In this document: positions 8,677 through 16,963 of the stretch, piece after piece | Layout: every line of letters starts with the position of its first letter | How positions within the stretch are numbered: the first letter of the stretch is position 1 | NCBI RefSeq assembly: GCF_039233145.1 | Contig: NZ_CP136419.1 | Coordinates: 160,001-224,000 of the forward strand | DNA length: 64,000 nt | Direction of reading: 5' to 3' | DNA from: Moorella humiferrea | GTDB taxonomy: Bacteria > Bacillota > DSM-521 > Neomoorellales > Neomoorellaceae | Made by a program: the position numbers and the translations under genes | The notes under the pieces: generated by a model | What the model was told of the DNA's origin: nothing | What the model saw: the letters and a program-made list of their open reading frames with translations, nothing else | Databases searched by the model: none

Positions 8677-10167
8677 TTATTCCTGACGGAAAAGGCCGGC
8701 TCCGGCCGGGTTACCCTGACTCGCCATCCAATTTACCGCCAGCTCTCCCGGGGCGGTAACCCTTTTACCTTGTGCCACATCCAGGGCTGCCAGGCCGGTG
8801 TCGGGATAGGCGCTTTCGCCGTGCTGGGATAGATCCAGGCCGGCTTCCTCTTCCTCGGCTGTGACCCGTAAAGGTGTCAGCAGGGAGACGACCTTGAGAA
8901 TGCCGTAGGTCACTGCGGCGGTAAAGATCCAGGCCGCCGCTACGCCTACCACCTGTACCCCCAGCAAATGGGCGTTGCCGTATAGCAGGCCGTCGGCCCC
9001 GGCGGGGTTCACGGCTTTGGTGGCAAAGATGCCGGTGGCAACGGCCCCCCAGGTGCCGCCGACGCCGTGGCAGCCAAAGGCGTCCAGGGAATCGTCGTAG
9101 CCCAGTTTGACCTTGGCCACGGCCACTGACAGGCAACAAAGGGCGCCGCCGATAGCACCTATTACCAGGGCCGCCGGGGGAGTGACGAAACCGGCCGCCG
9201 GGGTGATGGAGACCAGGCCTGCTACCGCGCCACTGGCCGCTCCCAGGGCGGTGGGTTTGCCGTGGAGCAGCCACTCTACCGCCAGCCAGCCCAGGATGGC
9301 GGCCCCGGCAGCCGTATTGGTCGTGACAAAGGCGTTACCGGCCAGACCGTTGGCCCCCAGGGCGCTGCCGGCATTAAAACCGAACCAGCCGAACCATAAC
9401 AGCGCGGCGCCCAGAACAGTCATGGGGAGGTTGTGGGGCGGCAGGGGGATCCGGCCGTAATCCCGCCGGCGTCCCAGGACCAGGGCGCAGATCAGCCCGG
9501 CCACGCCGGCGCTGATATGCACCACTGTGCCGCCGGCAAAGTCCAGGGCGCCGAGTTCCCGCAGCCAGCCCCCCGCGCCCCACACCCAGTGGGCCAGGGG
9601 GTCATAGACCAGGGTAGCCCACATTAACGTAAAGAGCAGGAAGGCCGGGAAGCGCATGCGCTCGGCAAAGGCACCGGTTATCAGGGCCGGGGTGATTATT
9701 GCGAACATGAGCTGGAACATGGCAAATACCTGGTGGGGGATGGTGGCGGCGTAAAGGGGATTGGGTTCCAGGCCGACGCCCCGGAACCCCGCCCAGTCCA
9801 GCCCCCCCAGCAGGTGGAGGTGGTCGGGACCGAAGGCCAGGGAATAGCCCCACAGGACCCACTGGACGGAAATAAGGGCCATGGCGGCCAGGCACTGCAT
9901 GATGACACCCAAGACGTTTTTCTGGCGGACCATACCGCCGTAAAAGAAGGCCAGGCCAGGGGTCATCAACATGACCAGGGCGCTGGCTACTAAGAGAAAA
10001 GCGGTATCGCCGGTATCAACCGCGTTCCCGGCTGCCGCCAGCGCCGGCCGGGCCAGGACGGTCTCGGCGGCCAGGAATAATAATAGTAAAAGTGCTGTTA
10101 CTACAGGCCGGAGCAGGATGTTTGACCTGCCCCTTACGTTGCTGACATTCCTTTGCTTCAATACCAT
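8677..10167 (-). CDS. amtB: AmtB-family ammonium transporter
   Basis: 496 aa: an N-terminal signal-like segment (LLLLLFLAAETVLARPALAAA), then about 11 membrane helices with Amt signatures (MLMTPGLAFFYGGMVRQKNVL, GAFAERMRFPAF, GFNAGSALGANGLA, DDSLDAFGCHGVGGTWG). It conducts ammonium across the membrane and is normally gated by a PII protein, here encoded divergently. The ATG at 10167 is very close to GGAGGG; a TTG at 10161 has better spacing. Its leader carries an ANTAR-type antitermination arrangement. Confidence 0.95.
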   Translation of the reverse strand: MVLKQRNVSNVRGRSNILLRPVVTALLLLLFLAAETVLARPALAAAGNAVDTGDTAFLLVASALVMLMTPGLAFFYGGMVRQKNVLGVIMQCLAAMALISVQWVLWGYSLAFGPDHLHLLGGLDWAGFRGVGLEPNPLYAATIPHQVFAMFQLMFAIITPALITGAFAERMRFPAFLLFTLMWATLVYDPLAHWVWGAGGWLRELGALDFAGGTVVHISAGVAGLICALVLGRRRDYGRIPLPPHNLPMTVLGAALLWFGWFGFNAGSALGANGLAGNAFVTTNTAAGAAILGWLAVEWLLHGKPTALGAASGAVAGLVSITPAAGFVTPPAALVIGAIGGALCCLSVAVAKVKLGYDDSLDAFGCHGVGGTWGAVATGIFATKAVNPAGADGLLYGNAHLLGVQVVGVAAAWIFTAAVTYGILKVVSLLTPLRVTAEEEEAGLDLSQHGESAYPDTGLAALDVAQGKRVTAPGELAVNWMASQGNPAGAGLFRQE

Positions 10168-10183
10168 TGCCCTCCTTCATTCT

Positions 10184-10229
10184 GAAATAAAGAAGGCACA
10201 GGAGACAGGTTATCTCCTGTGCCTTCTTT
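10184..10229 (-). terminator. Attenuator/terminator hairpin in the amtB leader
   Basis: A perfect 17-bp stem (10189-10205 with 10213-10229), 7-base loop, followed on the minus strand by ATTTC. It lies between the amtB promoter and start codon. Its 5' arm on the minus strand shares bases with the P2 hairpin just upstream, so the two cannot form together. Confidence 0.8.
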
Positions 10230-10259
10230 GGCGACACACTGGTTACACCCTTGTAACCA
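10218..10259 (-). promoter_or_regulatory. Two-hairpin ANTAR-type RNA target in the amtB leader
   Basis: Minus strand P1: TGGTTAC, loop AAGGGT, GTAACCA (10240-10259). P2: TGT(C)GCC, loop AAAGAA, GGCACA (10218-10236) with one bulged C. Both loops are six bases with A at position 1 and G at position 4, the known signature of ANTAR-protein RNA targets. P2 overlaps the terminator stem. Binding would favour read-through into amtB. The linker of 3 bases is short for the family. Confidence 0.68.
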
Positions 10260-10278
10260 CGAAGCAAATTTATAATTT

Positions 10279-10307
10279 ATTTTACCTCAAGCTCCATGCC
10301 GCGTCAA
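10279..10307 (-). promoter_or_regulatory. amtB promoter
   Basis: On the minus strand TTGACG (10302-10307), 17-base spacer, TAAAAT (10279-10284). Predicted start near 10272, just ahead of the two-hairpin leader. Confidence 0.7.
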
Positions 10308-10318
10308 GCTAAAAACTT

Positions 10319-10348
10319 TTGACGGCTCCTGCTGGTACAGGCTAAAAT
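10319..10348 (+). promoter_or_regulatory. glnK (PII) promoter, divergent from the amtB promoter
   Basis: TTGACG (10319-10324), 18-base spacer, TAAAAT (10343-10348). It uses the same two hexamers as the amtB promoter. The two -35 boxes form an inverted pair 11 bases apart, a possible shared control region. Confidence 0.65.
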
Positions 10349-10387
10349 AGACTTAACTGGTCACCGCGGCAGCAGAGAGGCGGTTAA

Positions 10388-10759
<372 letters not shown>

Positions 10760-10830
10760 ATGGCGGCTTCTACCCATGAACTTGCTGTTGCCGGGGTATA
10801 CTAGATGTGACTGACAGCAAGGGAGTGGGC

Positions 10831-11328
10831 ATGATGGACGATGTTTCTTTACGGGAAAAGGTGCGGCAGATTTTGCGCGAGGACAAGGACCTGCGCGGTT
10901 ACGGCCTCAACGCCGACGTGGTGGCGGGGGAGGTCCAGCTCCAGGGAATCGTCGATACTCTGAAGGAGAAAGAGCGGGCCGAAAGGCTGGTGCGGCAGGT
11001 TCCGGGAGTAAAAGGCGTGGCCAATGCCGTGGCCATCAGTACCGACGGCGCTATCCGGGGTGAAGACGTGACCATGGAAGTCAATGAGGAGCTGGCCCAG
11101 GACCCGCGTGTCGACCTGCGCCATATCGGCGCGGAGAGCGTCGACGGCCACGGCACGGTGGTTTTGAAGGGCCGCACCGACGACCCTGCCGAAGTGGAAG
11201 CAGCCCGGGAGGCGATAGCCAAGGCCCGGGGTGTGACCGGTGTGGTGAGCCGGGTGAAAATTGGGGAAGAAGACATGAGCCTCAAGGATATCTTCCACAG
11301 CCAGGTGAACAACGACGGGGAGGCGTGA
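10831..11328 (+). CDS. BON-domain protein (two repeats)
   Basis: 165 aa from the ATG at 10831 (AAGGGAG upstream; a GTG at 10807 is the alternative). Two BON-like segments are visible: LREKVRQILREDKDLRGYGLN through VANAVAIS, and VNEELAQDPRVDLRHIGAE through VVSRVKIG, each with the alternating helix-strand pattern and central glycine. BON domains are often attached to membrane or envelope proteins, but no signal peptide or lipobox is seen, so this copy looks cytoplasmic. Function unknown. It follows glnK by 71 bases and may be co-transcribed. Confidence 0.75.
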   Translation: MMDDVSLREKVRQILREDKDLRGYGLNADVVAGEVQLQGIVDTLKEKERAERLVRQVPGVKGVANAVAISTDGAIRGEDVTMEVNEELAQDPRVDLRHIGAESVDGHGTVVLKGRTDDPAEVEAAREAIAKARGVTGVVSRVKIGEEDMSLKDIFHSQVNNDGEA

Positions 11329-11354
11329 GAACGGCCGCAGGAAGGAAAACTTTG

Positions 11355-13451
11355 CTATGGGCTCTTAAAGGGCGCCTGTAAATAATAGACCTCTGCTTTA
11401 AAATTCCCGGGGCCGTAGTAAAAAAACACCAGGGTCGCTGCATCGGCTTCCGGTCTCTCCGGGTGGCAGGGGAAGAACTCAATAAAGCCGTGACGGCGGA
11501 TGTTGGCCGGTGCTTCTTGCTTAAGCCCCGGCATATATTTTTCTCTGAACGCGGGGTCGGCTATCCGGGCCAGAATGTCGGAACGCTCTAACTCGCTCAA
11601 GGTCGAGGGCGGCATCCAGCCCGGGAAGTTCCGGCTGCGGTCGCGGCAGAGGAAGTCGAATTTTAACAGCTGGTAGAAGCGCTCCAGCCCGAAAGGAGCA
11701 AGGGGGCGGAAACGTCCTCCCGGCCTTTCCCTGCCGGCCGGGGGCGGTGACACTAAGGAGGGGGCCGCCTGGCCGCCTGTTTCACTCATGGCGATCTTTT
11801 CAGCCGCAGCAGGGATGGACGGACAGCCGCTGTTTCCAAGGCTTGCGGCAAAGGCGGCCAGATGGTTAAAGAGGTCGCGCTGGCTGTGACCGCGGCGAAA
11901 CAGCTCCTGTTCCTCCCACCAGGCGGCCAGGGCTTCGTAACATTTAAAGTGGCTACCGCCGAAGGCCTGCTGCACCAGGTAACCGAGGGCGTGGTCGGCC
12001 AGGTGGCTGTTGCCGTAAAGCTGAAGCATGTTTTCCATGCTGTGGAGGCGCAGCATTTCCTCGTAAGAGATGGCGCTGCTGGCCAGGACCTCGTAAGGGG
12101 GCCGTTCCAGGAATAGGTAGCCGAAGTCTTTCGCCCGGGCGCGCAAAGGGGTACCCTTAAGTAGCTTTAAAAAACCGAGCTGGATCTCGTGGGGTTTTAT
12201 AGCGGCCACGGCGTCAAAGCTTTTACCTACACCGGCATATGTTTCGCCTGGCAGGCCGGCGATGAGGTCAAGGTGCAGGCGGATGTTACCCATTTCCCGC
12301 AGGCGGCGGACGTTGGCTGAAAGGCGCTCCCAGTCCTGGCGGCGGTTGCAGCGGTCGTTTACCTCAGGGTTAATGGTCTGAACCCCGATTTCGAACTGGA
12401 AGAGCCCCGCCGGCACCCGGCGGAGGAAGGATAGCATATCCTCGTCCAGGCGGTCGGCGGCGATTTCAAAGTAAAAACGGGCGCGGGGCTTGAGGGAGAC
12501 GAGGAATTCCCAGATGGCCAGGGCCCTTTTTTTATGGGCGTTAAAGGTGCGGTCCACAAATTTGATTTCTCGCACACCTGCCGCCAGCAGTTTCCGCAGG
12601 TCGTCTTTTACGCGCTCCAGGGAAAAATAACGCAGTCCCGTTGTGGTGGAAGAGAGGCAAAAGCCGCAGGCAAAGGGGCAGCCGCGGGAGGTTTCGTAAT
12701 AGACGGTGCGCTGGCTTAAGTTCCCGGCGCCGGCGGCCAGGTCTTCTGCGTAGGGAAAAGGGATGGCGTCCAGGTCGCCGCCCAGGGCCCAGGTTTCTCC
12801 GGCTGCCTGCCCGGCTGATAGAGGCAGGCCTTTTGTTGCATCTCCGGCCGAAGGAGAGGTAAAGGCGGGGGTCGCCATGGGGGTCAGGTCCGGCTGCGGG
12901 TTGATGCGGATACGGCCCTTCTGCCGCCAGGCAAGGCCGGGGACGGCGGCCAGCAAACGGGGATCGAGGCGGGTCCCGCCCGGGGAGACGGAGTGGATGT
13001 ATTTTCCTCCTGGCGGCCCGGCCGTGCCGGGGCGGCCTTCGTCCGGGAGCCACAGGACAGCATTTTCGGCCAGCCGCTCCATAAGGGCCCGGAAAGGCAT
13101 TTCTCCTTCACCGCCGACGACCATATCGACTTCCGGGTGGTGCTCTAAAAAGTCTTCCACATCAAAGGAAACTTCCGGCCCGCCGCAGAGGACGATTAGT
13201 TCCGGGCGGACGGTTTTGAGAATGCGGATCACGGTCAGGGTGGGTTCGATGTTCCAGATATAACAGGAGAAGGCCGCTAGGTCGGGCCGGCGGTGGTAAA
13301 TGGCGGCGGCGATATGTTCCGGCCGGTCGTTGATGGTGAACTCGTCCAGGATAAAAGTATGGCCCAGATCGCGGCAGCAGGCGCGCAGGTAGCGCAGGGC
13401 CAGGTTAACATGGATGTATTTGGCGTTTAGGGTGGTTAACAGGACACGCAA
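11355..13451 (-). CDS. B12-binding-domain radical SAM protein with DUF4080-like C-terminus
   Basis: 698 aa. The N-terminal Rossmann-type cobalamin-binding domain (about 1-140; LLTTLNAKYIHVNLALRYL) lacks an obvious DxHxxG, as is common in this class. The radical SAM domain has the cluster motif CPFACGFC (about 258-265), and a C-terminal domain resembles DUF4080. Such proteins are usually methyltransferases or of unknown chemistry. It starts with TTG at 13451, 7 bases after GGAGGAGGT. It is the last gene of the desulfurase-thiI cluster, 19 bases after thiI. Residues 165-215 look like a low-complexity linker insertion. Confidence 0.85.
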   Translation of the reverse strand: MRVLLTTLNAKYIHVNLALRYLRACCRDLGHTFILDEFTINDRPEHIAAAIYHRRPDLAAFSCYIWNIEPTLTVIRILKTVRPELIVLCGGPEVSFDVEDFLEHHPEVDMVVGGEGEMPFRALMERLAENAVLWLPDEGRPGTAGPPGGKYIHSVSPGGTRLDPRLLAAVPGLAWRQKGRIRINPQPDLTPMATPAFTSPSAGDATKGLPLSAGQAAGETWALGGDLDAIPFPYAEDLAAGAGNLSQRTVYYETSRGCPFACGFCLSSTTTGLRYFSLERVKDDLRKLLAAGVREIKFVDRTFNAHKKRALAIWEFLVSLKPRARFYFEIAADRLDEDMLSFLRRVPAGLFQFEIGVQTINPEVNDRCNRRQDWERLSANVRRLREMGNIRLHLDLIAGLPGETYAGVGKSFDAVAAIKPHEIQLGFLKLLKGTPLRARAKDFGYLFLERPPYEVLASSAISYEEMLRLHSMENMLQLYGNSHLADHALGYLVQQAFGGSHFKCYEALAAWWEEQELFRRGHSQRDLFNHLAAFAASLGNSGCPSIPAAAEKIAMSETGGQAAPSLVSPPPAGRERPGGRFRPLAPFGLERFYQLLKFDFLCRDRSRNFPGWMPPSTLSELERSDILARIADPAFREKYMPGLKQEAPANIRRHGFIEFFPCHPERPEADAATLVFFYYGPGNFKAEVYYLQAPFKSP

Positions 13452-13470
13452 AAAATGACCTCCTCCGTAC

Positions 13471-14643
13471 CTAGCTTAAATCATCCGGATAGAGCGTCAG
13501 GATCTCAAGGTTTTCCAGGCAATCCTTTAAAAGTTCCGATACGGCTAGTTTGCTTTCGGCAGCCTCCACCCGCTCTAAACGCGGTTTAGTGGCCGGGTGT
13601 TTGGGTACGAAGAGGGTGCAGCAGTCTTCATAGGGCCGGATGGAAATGTCGTAGGTGCCGATGCTGCGCGCCAGGTCGATAATCTCGCTTTTGTCCCAGG
13701 CCACCAGGGGCCTCAATACCGGCAGTTCGACTACCCTGTTGATTACGGCCATGCTGTGCAGGGTCTGGCTGGCCACCTGGCCCAGGCTTTCACCGGTTAG
13801 AAGGGCCAGGGCGCCTTCCCGTTCGGCTACGGCCCTGGCAATGCGGAACATCATCCGCCGCATGATAGTGACGTAGAATTCCTCCGGGCAGTTACGGCGG
13901 ATGGCCTTTTGGATCTCGGTAAAGGGGGCGATGACCAGGCGGATGGAGCCGCCGTAGCCTGCCAGGACCCGACAGAGATCGATGACCTTTTCTTTGGAGC
14001 GCTCGCTGGTAAAGGGAAAGCTGTAGAAATGCAGGCCCGTGAGCTCCAGGCCCCGTTTCATGCCGAGAAACCCGGCCACCGGGCTATCTATCCCGCCGGA
14101 GATGAGGAGGAGGGCCCGGCCGGTGACGCCTACGGGCAGGCCACCGGGTCCGGGGATGATCCGGGAGTAGACATATGCCCCTTCATCTCTAATTTCGACA
14201 TGGACGACCCTGTCGGGGTGGTGGACGTCCACCCGCTGATTGGGGGTGTGGGTTAAGAGATAAGCGCCCAACACCTGGTTCAATTCCGGTGAAGTGAGAG
14301 GAAAGCGTTTATTGGGCCGCTGGGCCTGAACCTTAAAGGTCGTGCCGGGAGACTCCATTAAAACCTCCAGGGCCGCCTTTTTGATGGCTTCCAGATCTAA
14401 TGGGGTCGATACTGCCGGACTCATGGAGACGATGCCGAAAACTTTTTTAAGGCGTTCGGCAACAACTTCAGCGTCAATGCCCTTTAAGTCGACGAAAACG
14501 CGGCCGTAGGTTTTGTGCATGCGGAGGGCCGCCAGGTCGCCCAGGACCCGGCGCATGTTGGCCAGGAGTTTGTCCTCAAAATAGGAGCGATTGTTGCCTT
14601 TCAGGCTGATTTCACCGTAACGCACAAGCAGTGTTGAATACAT
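13471..14643 (-). CDS. thiI: ThiI, tRNA 4-thiouridine synthase
   Basis: 390 aa: ferredoxin-like and THUMP domains (1-165) then the PP-loop ATPase with SGGIDS at 182-187. It adenylates U8 of tRNA and inserts sulfur, also feeding thiamine thiazole synthesis in some bacteria. There is no rhodanese extension, as in the Bacillus/Clostridia form, where a dedicated cysteine desulfurase donates sulfur. That desulfurase is the gene upstream. GGAGG lies 7 bases before the ATG. Confidence 0.95.
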   Translation of the reverse strand: MYSTLLVRYGEISLKGNNRSYFEDKLLANMRRVLGDLAALRMHKTYGRVFVDLKGIDAEVVAERLKKVFGIVSMSPAVSTPLDLEAIKKAALEVLMESPGTTFKVQAQRPNKRFPLTSPELNQVLGAYLLTHTPNQRVDVHHPDRVVHVEIRDEGAYVYSRIIPGPGGLPVGVTGRALLLISGGIDSPVAGFLGMKRGLELTGLHFYSFPFTSERSKEKVIDLCRVLAGYGGSIRLVIAPFTEIQKAIRRNCPEEFYVTIMRRMMFRIARAVAEREGALALLTGESLGQVASQTLHSMAVINRVVELPVLRPLVAWDKSEIIDLARSIGTYDISIRPYEDCCTLFVPKHPATKPRLERVEAAESKLAVSELLKDCLENLEILTLYPDDLS

Positions 14644-14664
14644 GTCAATGCCTCCGTAACGTGG

Positions 14665-15822
14665 CTATTTGGTCAACGACCATAATTCCATTACGCATTC
14701 TTTGACGGCGGCAACTACCGGTTCTACCTCGTCGAGGGTGTTCAGGGCTCCCAGGCTGATGCGGATGGCCCCTTCCAAACGCCAGGGTTCCAGGTTAAGA
14801 GCTTTTAAAACGTGGCTGGCTTCCTGTTTGCGGGAATGACAGGCCGAACCGGTGGAAACAAATATGCCTTTCTCTTCCAGCATGTGGACAAGGACTTCCG
14901 CCCGGACTCCCGGAAAGGAAACATTTAAAATATGGGGGGCGCCTTCTTCTGCAAGGGGGCCGTTAATCCGGGCCTCGGGTATGGCCTGCAAAAGCCTTGC
15001 GGCTAGCTCCGTTTTTATTCGCCGCATTGTGGCCACCCGCGCTTCCATGTTGGCCGAGGCGAGGTCGGCGGCCAGGCCGAAGGCGGCAATGCCGGCCGTG
15101 TTTTCCGTCCCTGCGCGGCGGCCGGCTTCCTGATTACCGCCTACCAGGAGGGGTTCTAAGGGAACCCCTCTTTTAATATACAGGGCTCCCACCCCTTTGG
15201 GGCCGTGGATTTTATGGGCGCTCAGGGACATGAGGTCAATACCCATTGTCCGGCAGTCCAGGGCTACTTTCCCGTAACCCTGGATATGGTCCACGTGGAA
15301 GAGGGCCCGGCTTTTGCTGTGGACAATGCGGGCCGCCTCCGCCACGGGCTCAATGGCGCCCGTTTCGTTATTGACGCTCATGATGCTTACCAGGATGGTA
15401 TCTTCCCGCAGGGCGGCCTCCAGGTCGTCCAGGCGGATGACACCCCGGGAATCCACCGGCAGGTAGGTTACTTCGTAACCCTCCCTTTCCAGCCGCTGGC
15501 AGGCCGCCAGTAAAGAGGAATGCTCAACGGCGGTGGTGATGATATGTTTCCCCTGGCGCCGGCGGGTGCGGCTAACTCCCCATATGGCCCAGTTGTTGGC
15601 TTCGGTACCCCCGGAGGTAAAGTAAATTTCATCCGGTTGGGCATTGATGAGGGCGGCTACCTGGCGCCGGGCGCCGGTCAGGACCCTTTCGGCGGCGATA
15701 CCCAAGCCGTGCAGGGAGGAAGGGTTGCCGAAGTTTTCCGTAAGCATTTTATGTACTGTAGCTGCAATTTCGGGCAGCACGGGTGTTGTAGCGCTGTTGT
15801 CCAAATAAATAAAGGATGGCAA
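14665..15822 (-). CDS. Cysteine desulfurase (NifS/IscS family), likely the sulfur donor for ThiI
   Basis: A PLP enzyme releasing persulfide sulfur from cysteine. Starting at TTG 15822 (AGGGAGG 10 bases before), 386 aa begin LPSFIYLDNSATTP. Visible: PLP region TSGGTEANN, Schiff-base lysine in SAHKIHGPKG (about residue 205), active-site cysteine loop STGSACHS, and RAGTEN. An upstream extension to 15921 is possible but lacks a good ribosome site. It is 21 bases ahead of thiI, like the NifZ-ThiI pairing in Bacillus. A TATAAT-like box lies upstream near 15862. Confidence 0.92.
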   Translation of the reverse strand: MPSFIYLDNSATTPVLPEIAATVHKMLTENFGNPSSLHGLGIAAERVLTGARRQVAALINAQPDEIYFTSGGTEANNWAIWGVSRTRRRQGKHIITTAVEHSSLLAACQRLEREGYEVTYLPVDSRGVIRLDDLEAALREDTILVSIMSVNNETGAIEPVAEAARIVHSKSRALFHVDHIQGYGKVALDCRTMGIDLMSLSAHKIHGPKGVGALYIKRGVPLEPLLVGGNQEAGRRAGTENTAGIAAFGLAADLASANMEARVATMRRIKTELAARLLQAIPEARINGPLAEEGAPHILNVSFPGVRAEVLVHMLEEKGIFVSTGSACHSRKQEASHVLKALNLEPWRLEGAIRISLGALNTLDEVEPVVAAVKECVMELWSLTK

Positions 15823-15961
15823 AAGTTCTAGGTCCTCCCTTGATATAAGGTTGTTTCCTTTATTATACAACAAAAGCAGGCGAGATAAAGGACTTCGGCA
15901 CCACTCCCGTACAGGCGGCATATTTTAAAGTAAAATCGTCACCTTACGGGGAGTGACGCCC

Positions 15962-16963
15962 ATGCAAAGGATAGAAAGGGCTTTACAGCGATACTGCAAC
16001 GATCTTTTGAATTTACCCAACGTGGTAGGGGCGGGCAAGGGGTTTAAGAGCGTCCGGGGAGAGTTAACCTCCAAACCGGCGTTAATCGTCCTGGTGAAGG
16101 AGAAATTGCCCCCGGCCAAGCTGGAGCGGGGCCACAGGATACCCAGGGTACTGGATGAAGCGGACACCGATGTCCTGGAGGTAGGGGAACTGCGCCTCCT
16201 CGGTCGTACTGATTACCAGCGCCCGGCCCAGCCCGGCATGAGCATCGGCCATTATAAAATAACCGCCGGCACTTTCGGGGCGGTGGTGAAAGACCGGCGG
16301 ACGGGAGAACCCCTCATTTTATCCAACAACCATGTTTTAGCAAATATCACCAATGGCCGCGACGGCCGCGCCAGCATCGGCGACCCCATCCTCCAGCCCG
16401 GCCCCTATGACGGCGGCTCTCGGGAGCAGATTATCGGTTATCTGGAACGTTTTGTTCCCATTAATCCCATGGTTCAGGAAGTTACCTGCAGCCGGGCTCT
16501 GCGTTTTCAGGCCGTCCTCAACCGCCTCGTTCGCCTGGTGCGGCCTTATTATCAGGTACGCCTCAACAAGGTGACGGCCGCCGCTAACATCGTCGACTGC
16601 GCCGTGGCCCGGCCTATCAGCAAAGACGCTATTCGGCCTGAAATCCTCGAACTGGGCCCGGTAAAGGGCGTTCGCGAACCAGAACTGGGTATGGAAGTGG
16701 CAAAAAGCGGGCGCTCCAGCGGCATCACCCGTTCCACCATTAAAGTCCTCCAGGCCACCGTCAAGGTAGTTTTGGAGGAAGGGGTGACCGGGATGTTCAG
16801 CGACCAGTTTGTTACCGGTCCCCTTGCCCAGCCGGGAGACAGCGGTTCCCTTATCCTTGATAAGGAAAACTATGCCGTCGGCCTCCTTTTTGCCGGTTCG
16901 GACCAGACCACCGTCGGTAACAGAATCCAGAACGTTTTAGAGGCGCTGGATGTAGAGCTTTAA
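15962..16963 (+). CDS. Trypsin-like (chymotrypsin-fold) serine protease-like protein, no signal peptide
   Basis: 333 aa from the ATG at 15962 (GGGGAG 8 bases upstream). A plausible catalytic triad is visible: His124 in SNNHVLA, Asp212 in IVDCAVA, Ser294 in PGDSGSL. The N-terminal part (NLPNVVGAGKGFKSVRGE) is shared with a Clostridia family annotated as S1-like peptidases. No export signal is seen. Divergent from the desulfurase gene; its stop abuts the ypeB stop. Substrate unknown; a role near the spore genes is only suggested by location. Confidence 0.72.
   Translation: MQRIERALQRYCNDLLNLPNVVGAGKGFKSVRGELTSKPALIVLVKEKLPPAKLERGHRIPRVLDEADTDVLEVGELRLLGRTDYQRPAQPGMSIGHYKITAGTFGAVVKDRRTGEPLILSNNHVLANITNGRDGRASIGDPILQPGPYDGGSREQIIGYLERFVPINPMVQEVTCSRALRFQAVLNRLVRLVRPYYQVRLNKVTAAANIVDCAVARPISKDAIRPEILELGPVKGVREPELGMEVAKSGRSSGITRSTIKVLQATVKVVLEEGVTGMFSDQFVTGPLAQPGDSGSLILDKENYAVGLLFAGSDQTTVGNRIQNVLEALDVEL

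Noticed and set aside
9374-9895. Arg/Gly-rich minus-strand frames inside amtB
   Set aside because: Out-of-frame shadows of a GC-rich membrane-protein gene.
10016-10267. 83-codon minus-strand frame over the amtB leader
   Set aside because: It is built from the hairpins of the leader and the front of amtB in another frame; the RNA reading explains the sequence better.
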